From NCBI RefSeq assembly GCF_009876115.1, contig NZ_WWSY01000005.1, positions 1 through 64,000 on the forward strand: a stretch of 64,000 nucleotides of DNA. The letters run 5' to 3'. This DNA comes from Collinsella aerofaciens. Lineage in GTDB: Bacteria; Actinomycetota; Coriobacteriia; Coriobacteriales; Coriobacteriaceae. Below the pieces are notes generated by a model. It worked only from the letters and a program-made list of their open reading frames with translations, made no database searches and was not told the origin of the DNA. Each line of letters opens with the position of its first letter. The stretch's first letter is position 1. Below are positions 1-7,268 of this stretch, piece by piece. The position numbers were made by a program, and so were the translations under genes.

Positions 1-243
1 ACATGGCGATCTGCCTGTGGCCGCACCCGTTGGCGGTGCGCGAGAATATCTCGGCGGCGGCCTCCCAGAGCTCGGGCTTGGTGGGGGCCTTCGGGTGCGA
101 CAGCGCGTAGTAGTAGCTCGACCTCGCCAGGCCGGCGCACTCCAGCAGGCGCCCCAGCCCGTACCCCTCTTCGCGCAGGGCGCTCACGGCCTCGACCTTC
201 GCCCTGGTCAGAGTCCGTCCCTCTCGACCAGGGCACGCAATTT
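1..243 (-). CDS. IS3-family transposase OrfB, N-terminal part (runs off window)
   Basis: This is the beginning of the OrfB catalytic half, read in the -1 frame relative to OrfA and entered through the A7 run at 241-247. The translation contains EEGYGLGRLLECAGLARSSY followed by a YYALSHPKAPT segment, typical of the HTH_21 region that precedes the integrase core in IS150-like OrfB proteins. It continues to CGHRQIAM at the window edge. The DDE catalytic residues are outside the window. No separate start codon is needed if it is made as an OrfAB frameshift fusion. Confidence 0.7.
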
Positions 244-699
244 TTTTAGGTAGGCCACCTCGGTCTCGAGCCTTCGGCAGCGCTCCTCGAGCTCCTGCTC
301 GCGCGTGCACGGCCTCGCCTTGGAACCGCTCGGCCGGCCCTTGGGCTTGGGCCTGAGCGCCTCGGCGCCGCCCTCGCGGTAGAGCGCGCACCATCTCTTG
401 AGCGGCGCCAGGGACATGACCCCGAACGCCTCCATGGCGTCCCGCTTGCTCATGCCGCCGTCGACCACGGCCGAGGCGGCGGCGACCTTCTGCTCGTATG
501 TGTACCTGGCCTGCTTGCCGTCCATGGATAGCAGCACCTCGCTTCCGAACGACCGGTATACGCAGAGCCATTGTCTCACGGTGTCGCGCGGGACCGACAG
601 CGCCTTCGCCGCCGACTCGGAGCCGTGGCCTCGCTCGAAGAGCCCGATCGCCGCCCTCCTGGCCTCGATGTCGTGCTTCACCCTCAAGTCGACACGCAT
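208..699 (-). CDS. IS3-family transposase OrfA
   Basis: OrfA is the DNA-binding and multimerisation part of an IS3-family transposase. Two helix-turn-helix-like regions are visible: one around SAAKALSVPRDTVRQW near the N-terminus and one around the SKRDAMEAFGV segment. A leucine-zipper-like tail (LEERCRRLETEVAYLKKL) follows, as in OrfA proteins that pair with OrfB. I start it at the ATG at 699, preceded by GGGAGG seven bases upstream, rather than at the in-frame ATG at 726, which lies inside a hairpin. The protein is about 163 residues. It ends just past an A7 slippery run, where ribosomes can shift into the OrfB frame. Confidence 0.8.
   Translation of the reverse strand: MRVDLRVKHDIEARRAAIGLFERGHGSESAAKALSVPRDTVRQWLCVYRSFGSEVLLSMDGKQARYTYEQKVAAASAVVDGGMSKRDAMEAFGVMSLAPLKRWCALYREGGAEALRPKPKGRPSGSKARPCTREQELEERCRRLETEVAYLKKLRALVERDGL
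241..247 (-). other. Slippery heptamer for programmed -1 frameshift
   Basis: On the minus strand OrfA reads CTA AAA AAA TTG, so the heptamer A AAA AAA is in the correct phase for tandem -1 slippage. After slippage the reading frame continues into OrfB without a stop. IS3-family elements use this arrangement to make the OrfAB transposase. The slippage itself is inferred. Confidence 0.7.
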
Positions 700-704
700 A
701 AAAA

Positions 705-738
705 GCCTCCCATTTCTCGTGTCCAAGAAATGGGAGGC
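705..738 (-). promoter_or_regulatory. Hairpin covering the transposase ribosome binding site
   Basis: Positions 705-717 and 726-738 form a perfect 13-bp inverted repeat with an 8-base loop. On the minus strand the 3' arm contains the GGGAGG ribosome binding site of OrfA, followed by the ATG at 699. A transcript running in from outside the element would fold this stem and hide the site, which is a known way for IS elements to limit transposase production. Confidence 0.65.
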
Positions 739-966
739 AGTTCACACTTCGTGCGGCGGGGGCTCTTTCGTCCTGCGGAATGCGCTGGGAAGTTACCCCA
801 TGCGGCCAGCTGCGGGATCTTTGCTGCGCTCGAGCAAGCAACCCAACATATAAATCTGAATTTGGATGGGAGGGGCTTGTTGCTGTTGGCGGCGTTGAGG
901 CGCGAGTGACACTTTGGGATGCGTGGCGCCTTGGGGTGGGGCGGTGCTTTGGGATGAGCTTCTAAC

Positions 967-1506
967 TTAGTTGAAGAGGGGTTTTATGGCTGATAGGTAG
1001 TCTTTGGCTACGTCCTCTTTTGGGGCTTGGAAGTTGTGCCAGGCCCACCATTGGACCATTCCTACGAAGCTTGAGGCTATGTGGTGTAGTAGGAAGCTTC
1101 GGTTCATGGTGGCGGCGGGGCCGTTTGGGTCGGTGGGGACGGTTTCGGCTGCTCGTGACATGATGGTCTTGCGTAAGCAGTCGGCGAAGACGCGTGAGCC
1201 GGCGCCGGCTACGAGGGCGCGTACACCCTGACGGCGCTCCCAGAGGTTGTTGAGGATATGTTCGACCTGTACGAGTGGGTCATCGAGGGGCGTACCGTCA
1301 TCATCGAGGGCGTGGGTGCAGATGTCGCTCACGAGTTCGGACAGTAGGTCATCTTTGCTCTTGAAGAGGCCGTAGAATGTCGCGCGGCCTACGTGAGCGC
1401 GCGCGATGATGTCGCCGACGGTGATCTTGCCGTAGTCCTCCTCGCGCAGGAGCTCGGAAAACGCCGTGACAATAGCGGCGCGGCTTTTTGCCTTGCGGGC
1501 ATCCAT
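967..1506 (-). CDS. TetR/AcrR-family transcriptional regulator
   Basis: A 179-residue regulator with an N-terminal TetR helix-turn-helix (residues about 8-55; motif ITVGDIIARAHVGRATFYGL) and a C-terminal ligand domain I cannot assign to an inducer. The ATG at 1506 gives the normal distance from the N-terminus to the HTH and sits 2 bases after the larC stop codon, so it is probably the last gene of the larB-larC operon. The same frame stays open about 70 codons upstream inside larC, but that stretch is Arg-rich and not TetR-like. A possible target is the inverted repeat upstream of larB. The effector is unknown. Confidence 0.85.
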   Translation of the reverse strand: MDARKAKSRAAIVTAFSELLREEDYGKITVGDIIARAHVGRATFYGLFKSKDDLLSELVSDICTHALDDDGTPLDDPLVQVEHILNNLWERRQGVRALVAGAGSRVFADCLRKTIMSRAAETVPTDPNGPAATMNRSFLLHHIASSFVGMVQWWAWHNFQAPKEDVAKDYLSAIKPLFN

Positions 1507-1508
1507 GG

Positions 1509-2426
1509 CTATGCATCCACGTGAACGAGCAGGCAGCGGAGCGTGCCGGAGCAGCCCTCGTAAGGGCGCTTGCCGGCGCCGTAGCCGACGGCCTCGATGC
1601 GGTAACGGACCGGAAGGTGCTCGGACGTGCGTAGCGCGGCGACGATGGCGGCACCCGTGGGCGTCACGAGCTCGCCGGCGACCGGTGCCGGCGTGAGAGC
1701 GATATTGCCTGCCTGGCACAGGTTGACGACGGCGGGGACGGGAATGGGCATGAGACCGTGGGCACAGCGGATGGTACCGTGACCCTCAGAGAGCGACTCG
1801 ACCACGATGTCCTCAATACCCAGGTCATCGAGGCAGATGGCGACAGAGCAGACGTCGACGATGGAGTCGACGGCGCCCACCTCGTGGAACATGACGGTCT
1901 CGGGCGTTTTGCCGTGGGCCTTGGCCTCGGCGGCGGCGAGCGCGGTAAAGATGGCGAGCGCGCGACGCTTGGCGCCATCGCTTAGCTGCGAGCCATCGAT
2001 GATGGCGGTGACGTCCGCCAAAGAACGGTGGTGATGGTGGTGGGCGTGATGGTGACCCTCGTGGCCATGACCGTGGGCCTCATGGTCATGCTCGTGGCAG
2101 TGCTCGTGTTCATGCTCGCCATGATCATGATGGTGGTGCTCATGCTCGTGAGTGTGCTCGGCAGGCGCTTCGTTGCCGTAGAGCCAGGCCATGTCGTGGT
2201 CGTGGTTCTCGAGCTCCTCTGCCAGCTGAACGTCAAAGTCGCAGGCGTCGATGCCATGCTTGTTTGCGCGTGTAACGGCAATCTCAAAGCCGTCGACCGG
2301 CAGCGTGGCGAGCTGCTCGCGCAGATGCTTCTCGCTGGCGCCCAGGTCGAGCAGGGCCGCGACGGTCATATCGCCGCTGATGCCCGAGGTGCCGTCGATG
2401 ATAAGCGTGTGGTGATGGTTGGACAT
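1509..2426 (-). CDS. larC: LarC-type nickel insertion protein, N-terminal (LarC1) part only
   Basis: LarC inserts nickel into the pincer nucleotide cofactor of lactate racemase. This 305-residue protein begins with the family signature (IIDGTSGISGDMTVAALLDLG). It carries a very His-rich metal-binding stretch at about residues 90-132 and later PETVMFHEVGAVDSIVD. It stops right after the YGAGKRPYEGCSGTLR segment, where full LarC proteins continue for roughly another 120-130 residues (the LarC2 domain). No LarC2-like sequence follows; the next frame is the TetR gene. Lactobacillus plantarum makes full LarC by a frameshift between two frames, but no such second frame is visible here. The start is supported by an AGGAG-like site, and larB lies 10 bases upstream. 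Confidence 0.85.
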   Translation of the reverse strand: MSNHHHTLIIDGTSGISGDMTVAALLDLGASEKHLREQLATLPVDGFEIAVTRANKHGIDACDFDVQLAEELENHDHDMAWLYGNEAPAEHTHEHEHHHHDHGEHEHEHCHEHDHEAHGHGHEGHHHAHHHHHRSLADVTAIIDGSQLSDGAKRRALAIFTALAAAEAKAHGKTPETVMFHEVGAVDSIVDVCSVAICLDDLGIEDIVVESLSEGHGTIRCAHGLMPIPVPAVVNLCQAGNIALTPAPVAGELVTPTGAAIVAALRTSEHLPVRYRIEAVGYGAGKRPYEGCSGTLRCLLVHVDA

Positions 2427-2436
2427 GAAATGCTCC

Positions 2437-3219
2437 TTAGCGGGCGCAGGACGTGCCGGCGCTCAGATGATTGATAAGACTTGCCTGGTAGGCGGCACCA
2501 AAGCCGTTATCGATATTGACGACCGAAACGCCGCTGGCGCAGGAGTTGAGCATGGCGAGCAGCGCGGCTACGCCGCCAAAGTTCGCGCCATAGCCCACGC
2601 TGGTGGGGACGGCGATGACCGGACAGCTCACAAGGCCTCCGATGACGCTCGCCAGGGCGCCTTCCATGCCGGCGATGGCGATGACCACCTGCGCCTGGGC
2701 AAGTTCCTCAGCATGAGCGAGCAGGCGGTGCAGGCCGGCGACACCCACGTCGTAGAGGCGATCGACCTCGTTGCCGTAGAACTCGGCCGTCAACGCGGCT
2801 TCCTCGGCAACGGGCAGGTCGCTCGTGCCGGCGCAGGCGACGACGATGCGTCCGTTGCCGTTGGGGGAGGGCTTGCCACCCACCAGGGCGAGCTGGGCGT
2901 CCGGGACATATCCCAGGTCGATGCCGTTGCCGAGGAGCTCCGAGGTGCAGGCTGCCTTTTCGTCGTCCAGGCGCGTGACCAGGATGCGCTCCTGGCCGGC
3001 ATCGAGTAATGCTTTGATAATGGCGGCAATTTGCTCGGCGGTTTTACCGGCACCGTAGACAACTTCGCCGGCTCCCTGGCGCACCCCGCGCGAAAGGTCG
3101 AGCTGCGCAAAGCCCAAATCGGCGGTCGGAGCCGTCTGGATGCGCGTGAGGGCGTCGGCAGGGGTGACTGCTCCGCCGGCAACATCGCTCAGCAATTGCT
3201 CAAGATCTCGCTTATCCAT
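2437..3219 (-). CDS. larB: LarB, pyridinium-3,5-biscarboxylic acid mononucleotide synthase
   Basis: LarB carboxylates and hydrolyses nicotinic acid adenine dinucleotide in the first step of nickel-pincer cofactor synthesis. The 260-residue protein has the N-terminal LarB region (VTPADALTRI, then LDLSRGVRQGAGEVVYGAGK) and the PurE-like C-terminal half (VVACAGTSDLPVAEEAALTA and AIAGMEGALASVIGGLV with PTSVGYGANFGG). The ATG at 3219 is chosen because GAAGGGA lies 8 bases upstream; a longer frame has no site. It heads a minus-strand operon with larC and a TetR gene. Neither larA nor larE is present in the window. Confidence 0.9.
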   Translation of the reverse strand: MDKRDLEQLLSDVAGGAVTPADALTRIQTAPTADLGFAQLDLSRGVRQGAGEVVYGAGKTAEQIAAIIKALLDAGQERILVTRLDDEKAACTSELLGNGIDLGYVPDAQLALVGGKPSPNGNGRIVVACAGTSDLPVAEEAALTAEFYGNEVDRLYDVGVAGLHRLLAHAEELAQAQVVIAIAGMEGALASVIGGLVSCPVIAVPTSVGYGANFGGVAALLAMLNSCASGVSVVNIDNGFGAAYQASLINHLSAGTSCAR

Positions 3220-3263
3220 ATATGTTCCCTTCGACGGCGCAAAGTCTAGCACTCAAAGGGTAT

Positions 3264-3297
3264 GTTTCCGAACACTAGGACAAAATTGTTCGGAAAC
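3264..3297 (-). promoter_or_regulatory. Inverted repeat upstream of larB, candidate operator
   Basis: A perfect 10-bp inverted repeat (GTTTCCGAAC at 3264-3273 and GTTCGGAAAC at 3288-3297, 14 bases between) lies 45 bases upstream of the larB start. On the minus strand the element TGTCCTA also occurs twice, once before each arm. The symmetry and position suggest an operator, possibly for the TetR protein of this operon. No T-run follows, so it does not look like a terminator. Confidence 0.45.
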
Positions 3298-3333
3298 TAT
3301 AGGACAGACTGAATCAATTGTTAGACGGATTGG

Positions 3334-3969
3334 CTAGTCGCGCAGGATGATGTCCATGGCGAGCATCAGATTGCGCTCGTCGATGGCAAACGGGGCGGCC
3401 TCGCGCGTCTTGGGCTTGGCACAAAACGCGATGCCCGTGCCCGCGGCCTGAATCATGGGGATGTCGTTGGCACCGTCGCCGATCGCGACGGTGTGGGCCA
3501 TATCGACGCCGCACTCAACTGCCCAGTCCAGCAGCTGGATGAGCTTGGACTCCTTGGTCACAATGTCGGCAGCCAACTTACCGGTGAGCTTGCCGTCCAC
3601 GACCTCCAGACGATTGGCCAGGCAGAAGTCGATACCCGCGGCAGCCACGATCTTGTCAGCGACCTCGTGGAAACCGCCGCTCACCACGCCGACCTTCCAG
3701 CCCTTGCTGTGCGCCGAGCGCACAAGCTCCAACGCGCCGGGGGTAAATGTCACGCGCTCAAAGGTGCGCTCGAACACGCTCTCGTCCAGGCCGGCGAGCA
3801 GCCCCACGCGCTCCTCGAGCGCCTGCTTAAAGTCGAGCTCGCCGCGCATGGCGCGTTCGGTGATCTGTGCCACCTGCTCGCCCACGCCGGCCTCTTCGCC
3901 CAACAGGTCGATGACCTCCTGGTTGATGAGCGTGGAGTCGATATCCATAACGATGAGGCGTGCAGTCAT
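3334..3969 (-). CDS. serB: Phosphoserine phosphatase SerB
   Basis: A HAD-superfamily phosphatase of 211 residues catalysing the last step of serine synthesis, phosphoserine to serine. Motif I is MDIDSTLINQEVIDLLGEEAG, with the two catalytic Asp residues near the N-terminus. The capping region with the ERV and TFTPGA segments follows, then motif II (VGVVSGGFHEV) and motif III (VAIGDGANDIPMIQAAG). The ATG at 3969 has GGAAAGG 7 bases upstream and starts the protein directly at motif I, so the longer frame is unlikely. There is no N-terminal ACT domain, unlike some actinobacterial SerB proteins. It is transcribed divergently from aspS. Confidence 0.92.
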   Translation of the reverse strand: MTARLIVMDIDSTLINQEVIDLLGEEAGVGEQVAQITERAMRGELDFKQALEERVGLLAGLDESVFERTFERVTFTPGALELVRSAHSKGWKVGVVSGGFHEVADKIVAAAGIDFCLANRLEVVDGKLTGKLAADIVTKESKLIQLLDWAVECGVDMAHTVAIGDGANDIPMIQAAGTGIAFCAKPKTREAAPFAIDERNLMLAMDIILRD

Positions 3970-4225
3970 GGCGGGCCTTTCCGAGTGCTGTTTTATTGGG
4001 GCATATTGTCGCACGTGACGAGCGCGGGCGGGTGCCGCGGCGCGTCAATTGTTTCGTCTCCGTCAAGTCTTTGGGCAGGAGCCACTTTTTCGCGGCACAT
4101 CGACGCGAGTGCGATAAGATAGAACGTCATGTCTGGCTGCGCGGTTTACGCAGGCTGGGCAAATCTGTACGACGCCGCCCGGAACGACACGGGGCGGCAC
4201 AGATCCATAAAGGAGGATCACTGGT

Positions 4226-6013
4226 ATGAGCCAGACCCGTCCCATCGATGAGCATTCCATGCACACCCGTACCTGCGGCGAGCTTCGCTTCGAGAACGTG
4301 GGCGAAGAGGTCACCCTCACCGGTTGGGTGAGCCGTCGCCGCGACCACGGCGGCCTTATCTTCTGCGACCTTCGCGACCGCGAGGGCATCACGCAGCTCA
4401 CCTTCGACCCCGAGCACTCCGACGGCGATGCCTTTAAGATCGCCGAGACCATGCGTCCCGAGTGGCCCATCAAGATTCACGGCGTCGTGCGCGCCCGTGG
4501 CGAGGAGACCACCAACACCAAGCTCGCGACCGGCGAGATCGAGGTCCTGACCGACCACGCCGAGGTGCTCAACACGTCCGTCACCCCGCCGTTCCAGATT
4601 GAGGACGGCATCGAGACCAGCGAGGACACCCGCCTGCGCTATCGCTATCTGGACCTTCGTCGTCCCGAGATGATGGCCAACCTCAAGCTGCGCTCCGACT
4701 TTACCTTTGCCATTCGCGAGGCGCTGCACAACCGTGAGTTCATGGAGGTCGAGACGCCCTCCCTGTTCAAGTCTACGCCCGAGGGCGCCCGCGACTTCAT
4801 CGTCCCCAGCCGCATCCAGCCGGGCAACTTCTACGCCCTGCCGCAGTCCCCGCAGCTCCTGAAGCAGCTGCTTATGGTCGGTGGCGTCGAGCGCTACTAC
4901 CAGGTTGCCAAGTGCTTCCGCGACGAGGACTTGCGTGCCGACCGTCAGCCCGAGTTCACCCAGGTCGATATCGAGATGTCCTTCGTGGACCAGAATGACG
5001 TCATGAGCGCGCTCGAAGAGGTCCTGGCCGATGCCTTCGGCCGCATGGGTGTCGAGATGCCCACGCCGCTGCGTCGCATGAACTACTGGGAGGCCATGGA
5101 CACCTATGGCTCCGACAAGCCCGATACCCGCTATGGCATGCACTTGGTCGACCTGACCGACATCTTCGCCAACTCCAAGTTCAAGGTCTTTGCGACTGCC
5201 GCAAACGAGGAGGGCTCTGTCGTCAAGGCTATCAACGCCAAGGGCGCCGGTGCCTGGGCACGTGCCAAGATCGATAAGCTCGCCGGCGTGGCCTCCACGT
5301 TTGGCGCCAAGGGCCTGGCCTGGATCGCCTTCCGCGAGGACGGCTCCATCAACAGCCCCATCGTCAAGTTCTTCTCGGACGAGGAGATGGCCGCTCTGCG
5401 CGAGCGCATGGACGTCGAGCCCGGCGACCTTGTGATGTTCGCCGCCGGCCCGCGCCTGCTCTCCGACGAGATCCTGGGCGGCATGCGTTCCCACATGGCT
5501 AACGCGCTCGAGATCAAGCGCGAGGGCCACGACTTCCTGTGGGTCGTCAACTTCCCGCTGTTCCACTGGGATGAGGACCGCAAGGCCTACGCTGCCGAGC
5601 ACCAGCCCTTCACCCTGCCGACCGAGACCGACATCGCCAAGATCGAGGCCGACCCGCTGGCAGCCGGTTCGTGCACCTACGACTTTGTCATGGACGGCTT
5701 TGAGGCCGGCGGCGGCGGTATGCGTATCCACAACGCCGAGATGCAGATGTCCATGCTCAAGCTCCTGGGCTTTACCGAGGAGCGCGCCGAGTCTCAGTTT
5801 GGCTTCCTCATGGAGGCCCTCAAGTTTGGTGCGCCCCCGATGGGCGGCTTCGCCTTGGGCCTGGACCGCGTGTGCATGCTGCTCACCGGCTCCGACTCTA
5901 TCCGCGACGTCATGGCGTTCCCCAAGACGGCCAGCGGCTCCGACCTCATGTCGGGCGCTCCGAGTGCCGTTTCCGGCGCCCAGCTCAAGGACGTCAGCCT
6001 GCGCTTGATGTAG
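4226..6013 (+). CDS. aspS: Aspartate--tRNA ligase
   Basis: A class II aminoacyl-tRNA synthetase of 595 residues, the bacterial long form. In order: an N-terminal OB-fold anticodon-binding domain (residues about 1-110, with the GWVSRRRDHGG segment); motif 2 region FRDEDLRADRQPEFTQVDIE; a bacterial GAD insertion in the middle; and motif 3 GLDRVCMLLTGSDSIRDV followed by FPKTASGSDLMSGAP. The start has a strong AAAGGAGG site 9 bases upstream. Whether it is discriminating or also charges tRNA-Asn cannot be read safely from the sequence. Confidence 0.96.
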   Translation: MSQTRPIDEHSMHTRTCGELRFENVGEEVTLTGWVSRRRDHGGLIFCDLRDREGITQLTFDPEHSDGDAFKIAETMRPEWPIKIHGVVRARGEETTNTKLATGEIEVLTDHAEVLNTSVTPPFQIEDGIETSEDTRLRYRYLDLRRPEMMANLKLRSDFTFAIREALHNREFMEVETPSLFKSTPEGARDFIVPSRIQPGNFYALPQSPQLLKQLLMVGGVERYYQVAKCFRDEDLRADRQPEFTQVDIEMSFVDQNDVMSALEEVLADAFGRMGVEMPTPLRRMNYWEAMDTYGSDKPDTRYGMHLVDLTDIFANSKFKVFATAANEEGSVVKAINAKGAGAWARAKIDKLAGVASTFGAKGLAWIAFREDGSINSPIVKFFSDEEMAALRERMDVEPGDLVMFAAGPRLLSDEILGGMRSHMANALEIKREGHDFLWVVNFPLFHWDEDRKAYAAEHQPFTLPTETDIAKIEADPLAAGSCTYDFVMDGFEAGGGGMRIHNAEMQMSMLKLLGFTEERAESQFGFLMEALKFGAPPMGGFALGLDRVCMLLTGSDSIRDVMAFPKTASGSDLMSGAPSAVSGAQLKDVSLRLM

Positions 6014-6036
6014 GCAAGCGGCTACCTATTGCCTGT

Positions 6037-6071
6037 AACGAGGGAAGGACGTGTGCCTTCCCTCGTTTTTT
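6037..6071 (+). terminator. Rho-independent terminator of aspS
   Basis: A 12-bp stem (AACGAGGGAAGG with CCTTCCCTCGTT) around a 7-base loop is followed by a run of T, 24 bases after the aspS stop. Confidence 0.88.
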
Positions 6072-6156
6072 GTGGGACGGGGGTGCGCCGGTAACGTACA
6101 ATAACTACCACGTGGCTGGGTTTGCCGGCCGAATGTGCGATGCCGCGGGAGGGGAC

Positions 6157-6405
6157 ATGGTCGAGTTTACAAAGACGATTAAAGATCCGTTGGGATTGCA
6201 TGCCCGCCCGGTTGCGCTGCTCTATGACATTATTGCCAAGCATCGTAGCAACGTATCGGTCAGCATCGGCGATCGCCATACCGACGGCCGCGATGTGATG
6301 GGGCTCATGGCTCTCTACGGCGAATGTGGCGAAGACATCGTGTTCCGCGTTTCGGGCGTGGATGAGGCCTCCTGCGTCACGTCGATCAGAAACCTCTCGC
6401 TTTAA
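6157..6405 (+). CDS. HPr-family phosphocarrier protein with Asp at position 46
   Basis: An 82-residue HPr-like protein, the phosphocarrier between Enzyme I and Enzyme II of the sugar phosphotransferase system. His15 sits in GLHARP exactly as in Bacillus subtilis HPr. The second helix, which normally carries the HPr-kinase target Ser46 (KSIMG), reads RDVMGLMAL here, so position 46 is Asp with no gap in the alignment. This protein cannot be phosphorylated there and may mimic the phosphorylated form. The ATG at 6157 is preceded by GGGAGGGG. A TACAAT at 6097-6102 may be its -10 box. No ptsI or HPr kinase gene is nearby. Confidence 0.88.
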   Translation: MVEFTKTIKDPLGLHARPVALLYDIIAKHRSNVSVSIGDRHTDGRDVMGLMALYGECGEDIVFRVSGVDEASCVTSIRNLSL

Positions 6406-6458
6406 CCGCAATAATGTGGCAAAGGGGCAGCCCCCTCTGTTGCATAAATTGGTATGAC

Positions 6459-6500
6459 AAGGCACCGCAAAGAGACAGTCTTTGCGGTGCCTTCTTTGTT
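6459..6500 (+). terminator. Terminator after the HPr gene
   Basis: A 15-bp perfect stem (6459-6473 with 6479-6493) around the 5-base loop GACAG is followed by a T-rich stretch. It separates the HPr gene from the iron cluster. Confidence 0.85.
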
Positions 6501-6544
6501 TCATATAGGAAACTTTTTCGAAATCTGAATGGGGACCCTTTCCA

Positions 6545-6598
6545 AAAAGTTAACCACGTGTTAGTTTACTAAAGCGAACATAGGTGTGGTTAACTTTT
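6545..6598 (+). promoter_or_regulatory. Paired dyads upstream of feoA, candidate iron-regulator sites
   Basis: AAAAGTTAACCAC at 6545-6557 is repeated as its exact reverse complement at 6586-6598. Each arm contains the palindrome GTTAAC, and the two centres are 40 bp apart. The decamer GTGGTTAACT occurs again at 9748-9757, in front of the Cys-rich peptide gene of the same cluster. A metal-dependent repressor of the DtxR/IdeR or Fur type would be expected here. The protein is not identified. Confidence 0.5.
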
Positions 6599-6640
6599 AC
6601 CGCGTCGATGTTGAGGACGAACTGACGTTAGGAGCCACTC

Positions 6641-6883
6641 ATGTCTTGCGGACCGCAGATGCCGGCAATGCCGCTTTCGATGGTAAAAGCGGGCGAAACC
6701 GTGCGCGTGTCTCGTGTAAAGGGCAATGAGGATATGAAGCACCACCTCAAGGACCTCGGCTTTGTCGAGGGCAACGAAATCCACGTGGTGAGCTCGAGTG
6801 GCGCCAATATCATCGTCACCGTGCTGGGCGCACGCTTTGGCATCGATTCCAAGGTTGCCATGCACATCATGACCGTCGGTTAG
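6641..6883 (+). CDS. feoA: FeoA-domain protein, first copy
   Basis: An 80-residue SH3-like FeoA protein, a small cytoplasmic partner of the FeoB ferrous iron transporter. The fold is recognisable from PLSMVKAGETVRVSRVKG, LKDLGFVEGNEIHVV and the closing MHIMTVG. The N-terminus has a short Cys-containing leader, MSCGPQMPAMP. A GGAG site precedes the ATG. It is the first gene of a cluster with a second FeoA, FeoB and a Cys-rich membrane peptide. It probably responds to iron through the dyads just upstream. Confidence 0.88.
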   Translation: MSCGPQMPAMPLSMVKAGETVRVSRVKGNEDMKHHLKDLGFVEGNEIHVVSSSGANIIVTVLGARFGIDSKVAMHIMTVG

Positions 6884-6923
6884 TCGACGGTATTTCTGTA
6901 CGCACTGAAAGGGGGACAAGTAA

Positions 6924-7145
6924 ATGAAGACGTTGGGTGACGTTAAGGTGGGCGAGAGCTCCACCATCGTCAAGCTTCACGGTGAGGGTGCGCTTCGCCG
7001 CCACCTTATGGACCTGGGGCTCATCAAGGGCACTTCGTTCAAGGTCGTGAAAGTTGCACCGCTCGGTGATCCGGTCGAGATCAACGTGCGCGGCTACGAG
7101 CTTTCCATCCGCAAGGAGGAGGCCGCCGTCGTCGAGGTTCAGTAA
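6924..7145 (+). CDS. feoA: FeoA-domain protein, second copy
   Basis: A 73-residue FeoA protein with the same SH3-like pattern as its neighbour (LGDVKVGESSTIVKLHG, LMDLGLIKGTSFKVVKVAP, closing EAAVVEVQ). It lies 40 bases after the first feoA and has a GAAAGGGGG ribosome binding site. The two copies are clearly diverged in sequence, so they probably play different roles at the FeoB complex. Which one contacts the FeoB G domain cannot be told from the sequence. Confidence 0.88.
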   Translation: MKTLGDVKVGESSTIVKLHGEGALRRHLMDLGLIKGTSFKVVKVAPLGDPVEINVRGYELSIRKEEAAVVEVQ

Positions 7146-7173
7146 GGACTCGCGACGTATATTTCTGCAGATA

Positions 7174-7193
7174 AAGTTAGGTTTTTCTAACTT
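7174..7193 (+). promoter_or_regulatory. Inverted repeat between feoA and feoB
   Basis: AAGTTAG and CTAACTT form a perfect 7-bp inverted repeat with 6 bases between, about 75 bases before feoB. It resembles half-sites of DtxR/IdeR-type iron boxes and may be an internal operator. The match is by eye. Confidence 0.4.
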
Positions 7194-7268
7194 AATGCAG
7201 CATCTTTGAAGCACATTATCCAGCCCGCGCGGAGAAAGCAGCGCAGGCACACAAGGAAGAAGGATTGA

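Larger units (their letters stand above)
1..746 (-). mobile_element. IS3-family (IS150-like) insertion sequence, partial
   Basis: One end of an IS3-family element runs off the left edge of the window. It contains OrfA and the start of OrfB on the minus strand, overlapping in the -1 frame as is usual for the family. The outer end is placed at about 746, where the minus strand starts with TGTGAACTGCC, consistent with the TG...CA ends of IS3 elements. This boundary is inferred, because the opposite inverted repeat and the target duplication lie outside the window. Confidence 0.75.

Noticed and set aside
1507..1719. Possible frameshift extension of larC into the TetR frame, or an N-terminal extension of TetR
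   Set aside because: The extension is Arg-rich, has no LarC2 similarity, and no slippery sequence was seen. The ATG at 1506 gives a normal TetR protein.
2028..2474. Hydrophobic Met/Val-rich plus-strand frame that looks like a membrane protein
   Set aside because: It is the complement of the His-rich (CAT/CAC) stretch of larC, which automatically gives Met and Val codons.
4127..5731. Long minus-strand frame opposite aspS (534 codons)
   Set aside because: It is antisense to a complete aspartyl-tRNA synthetase and has a shadow-type composition.
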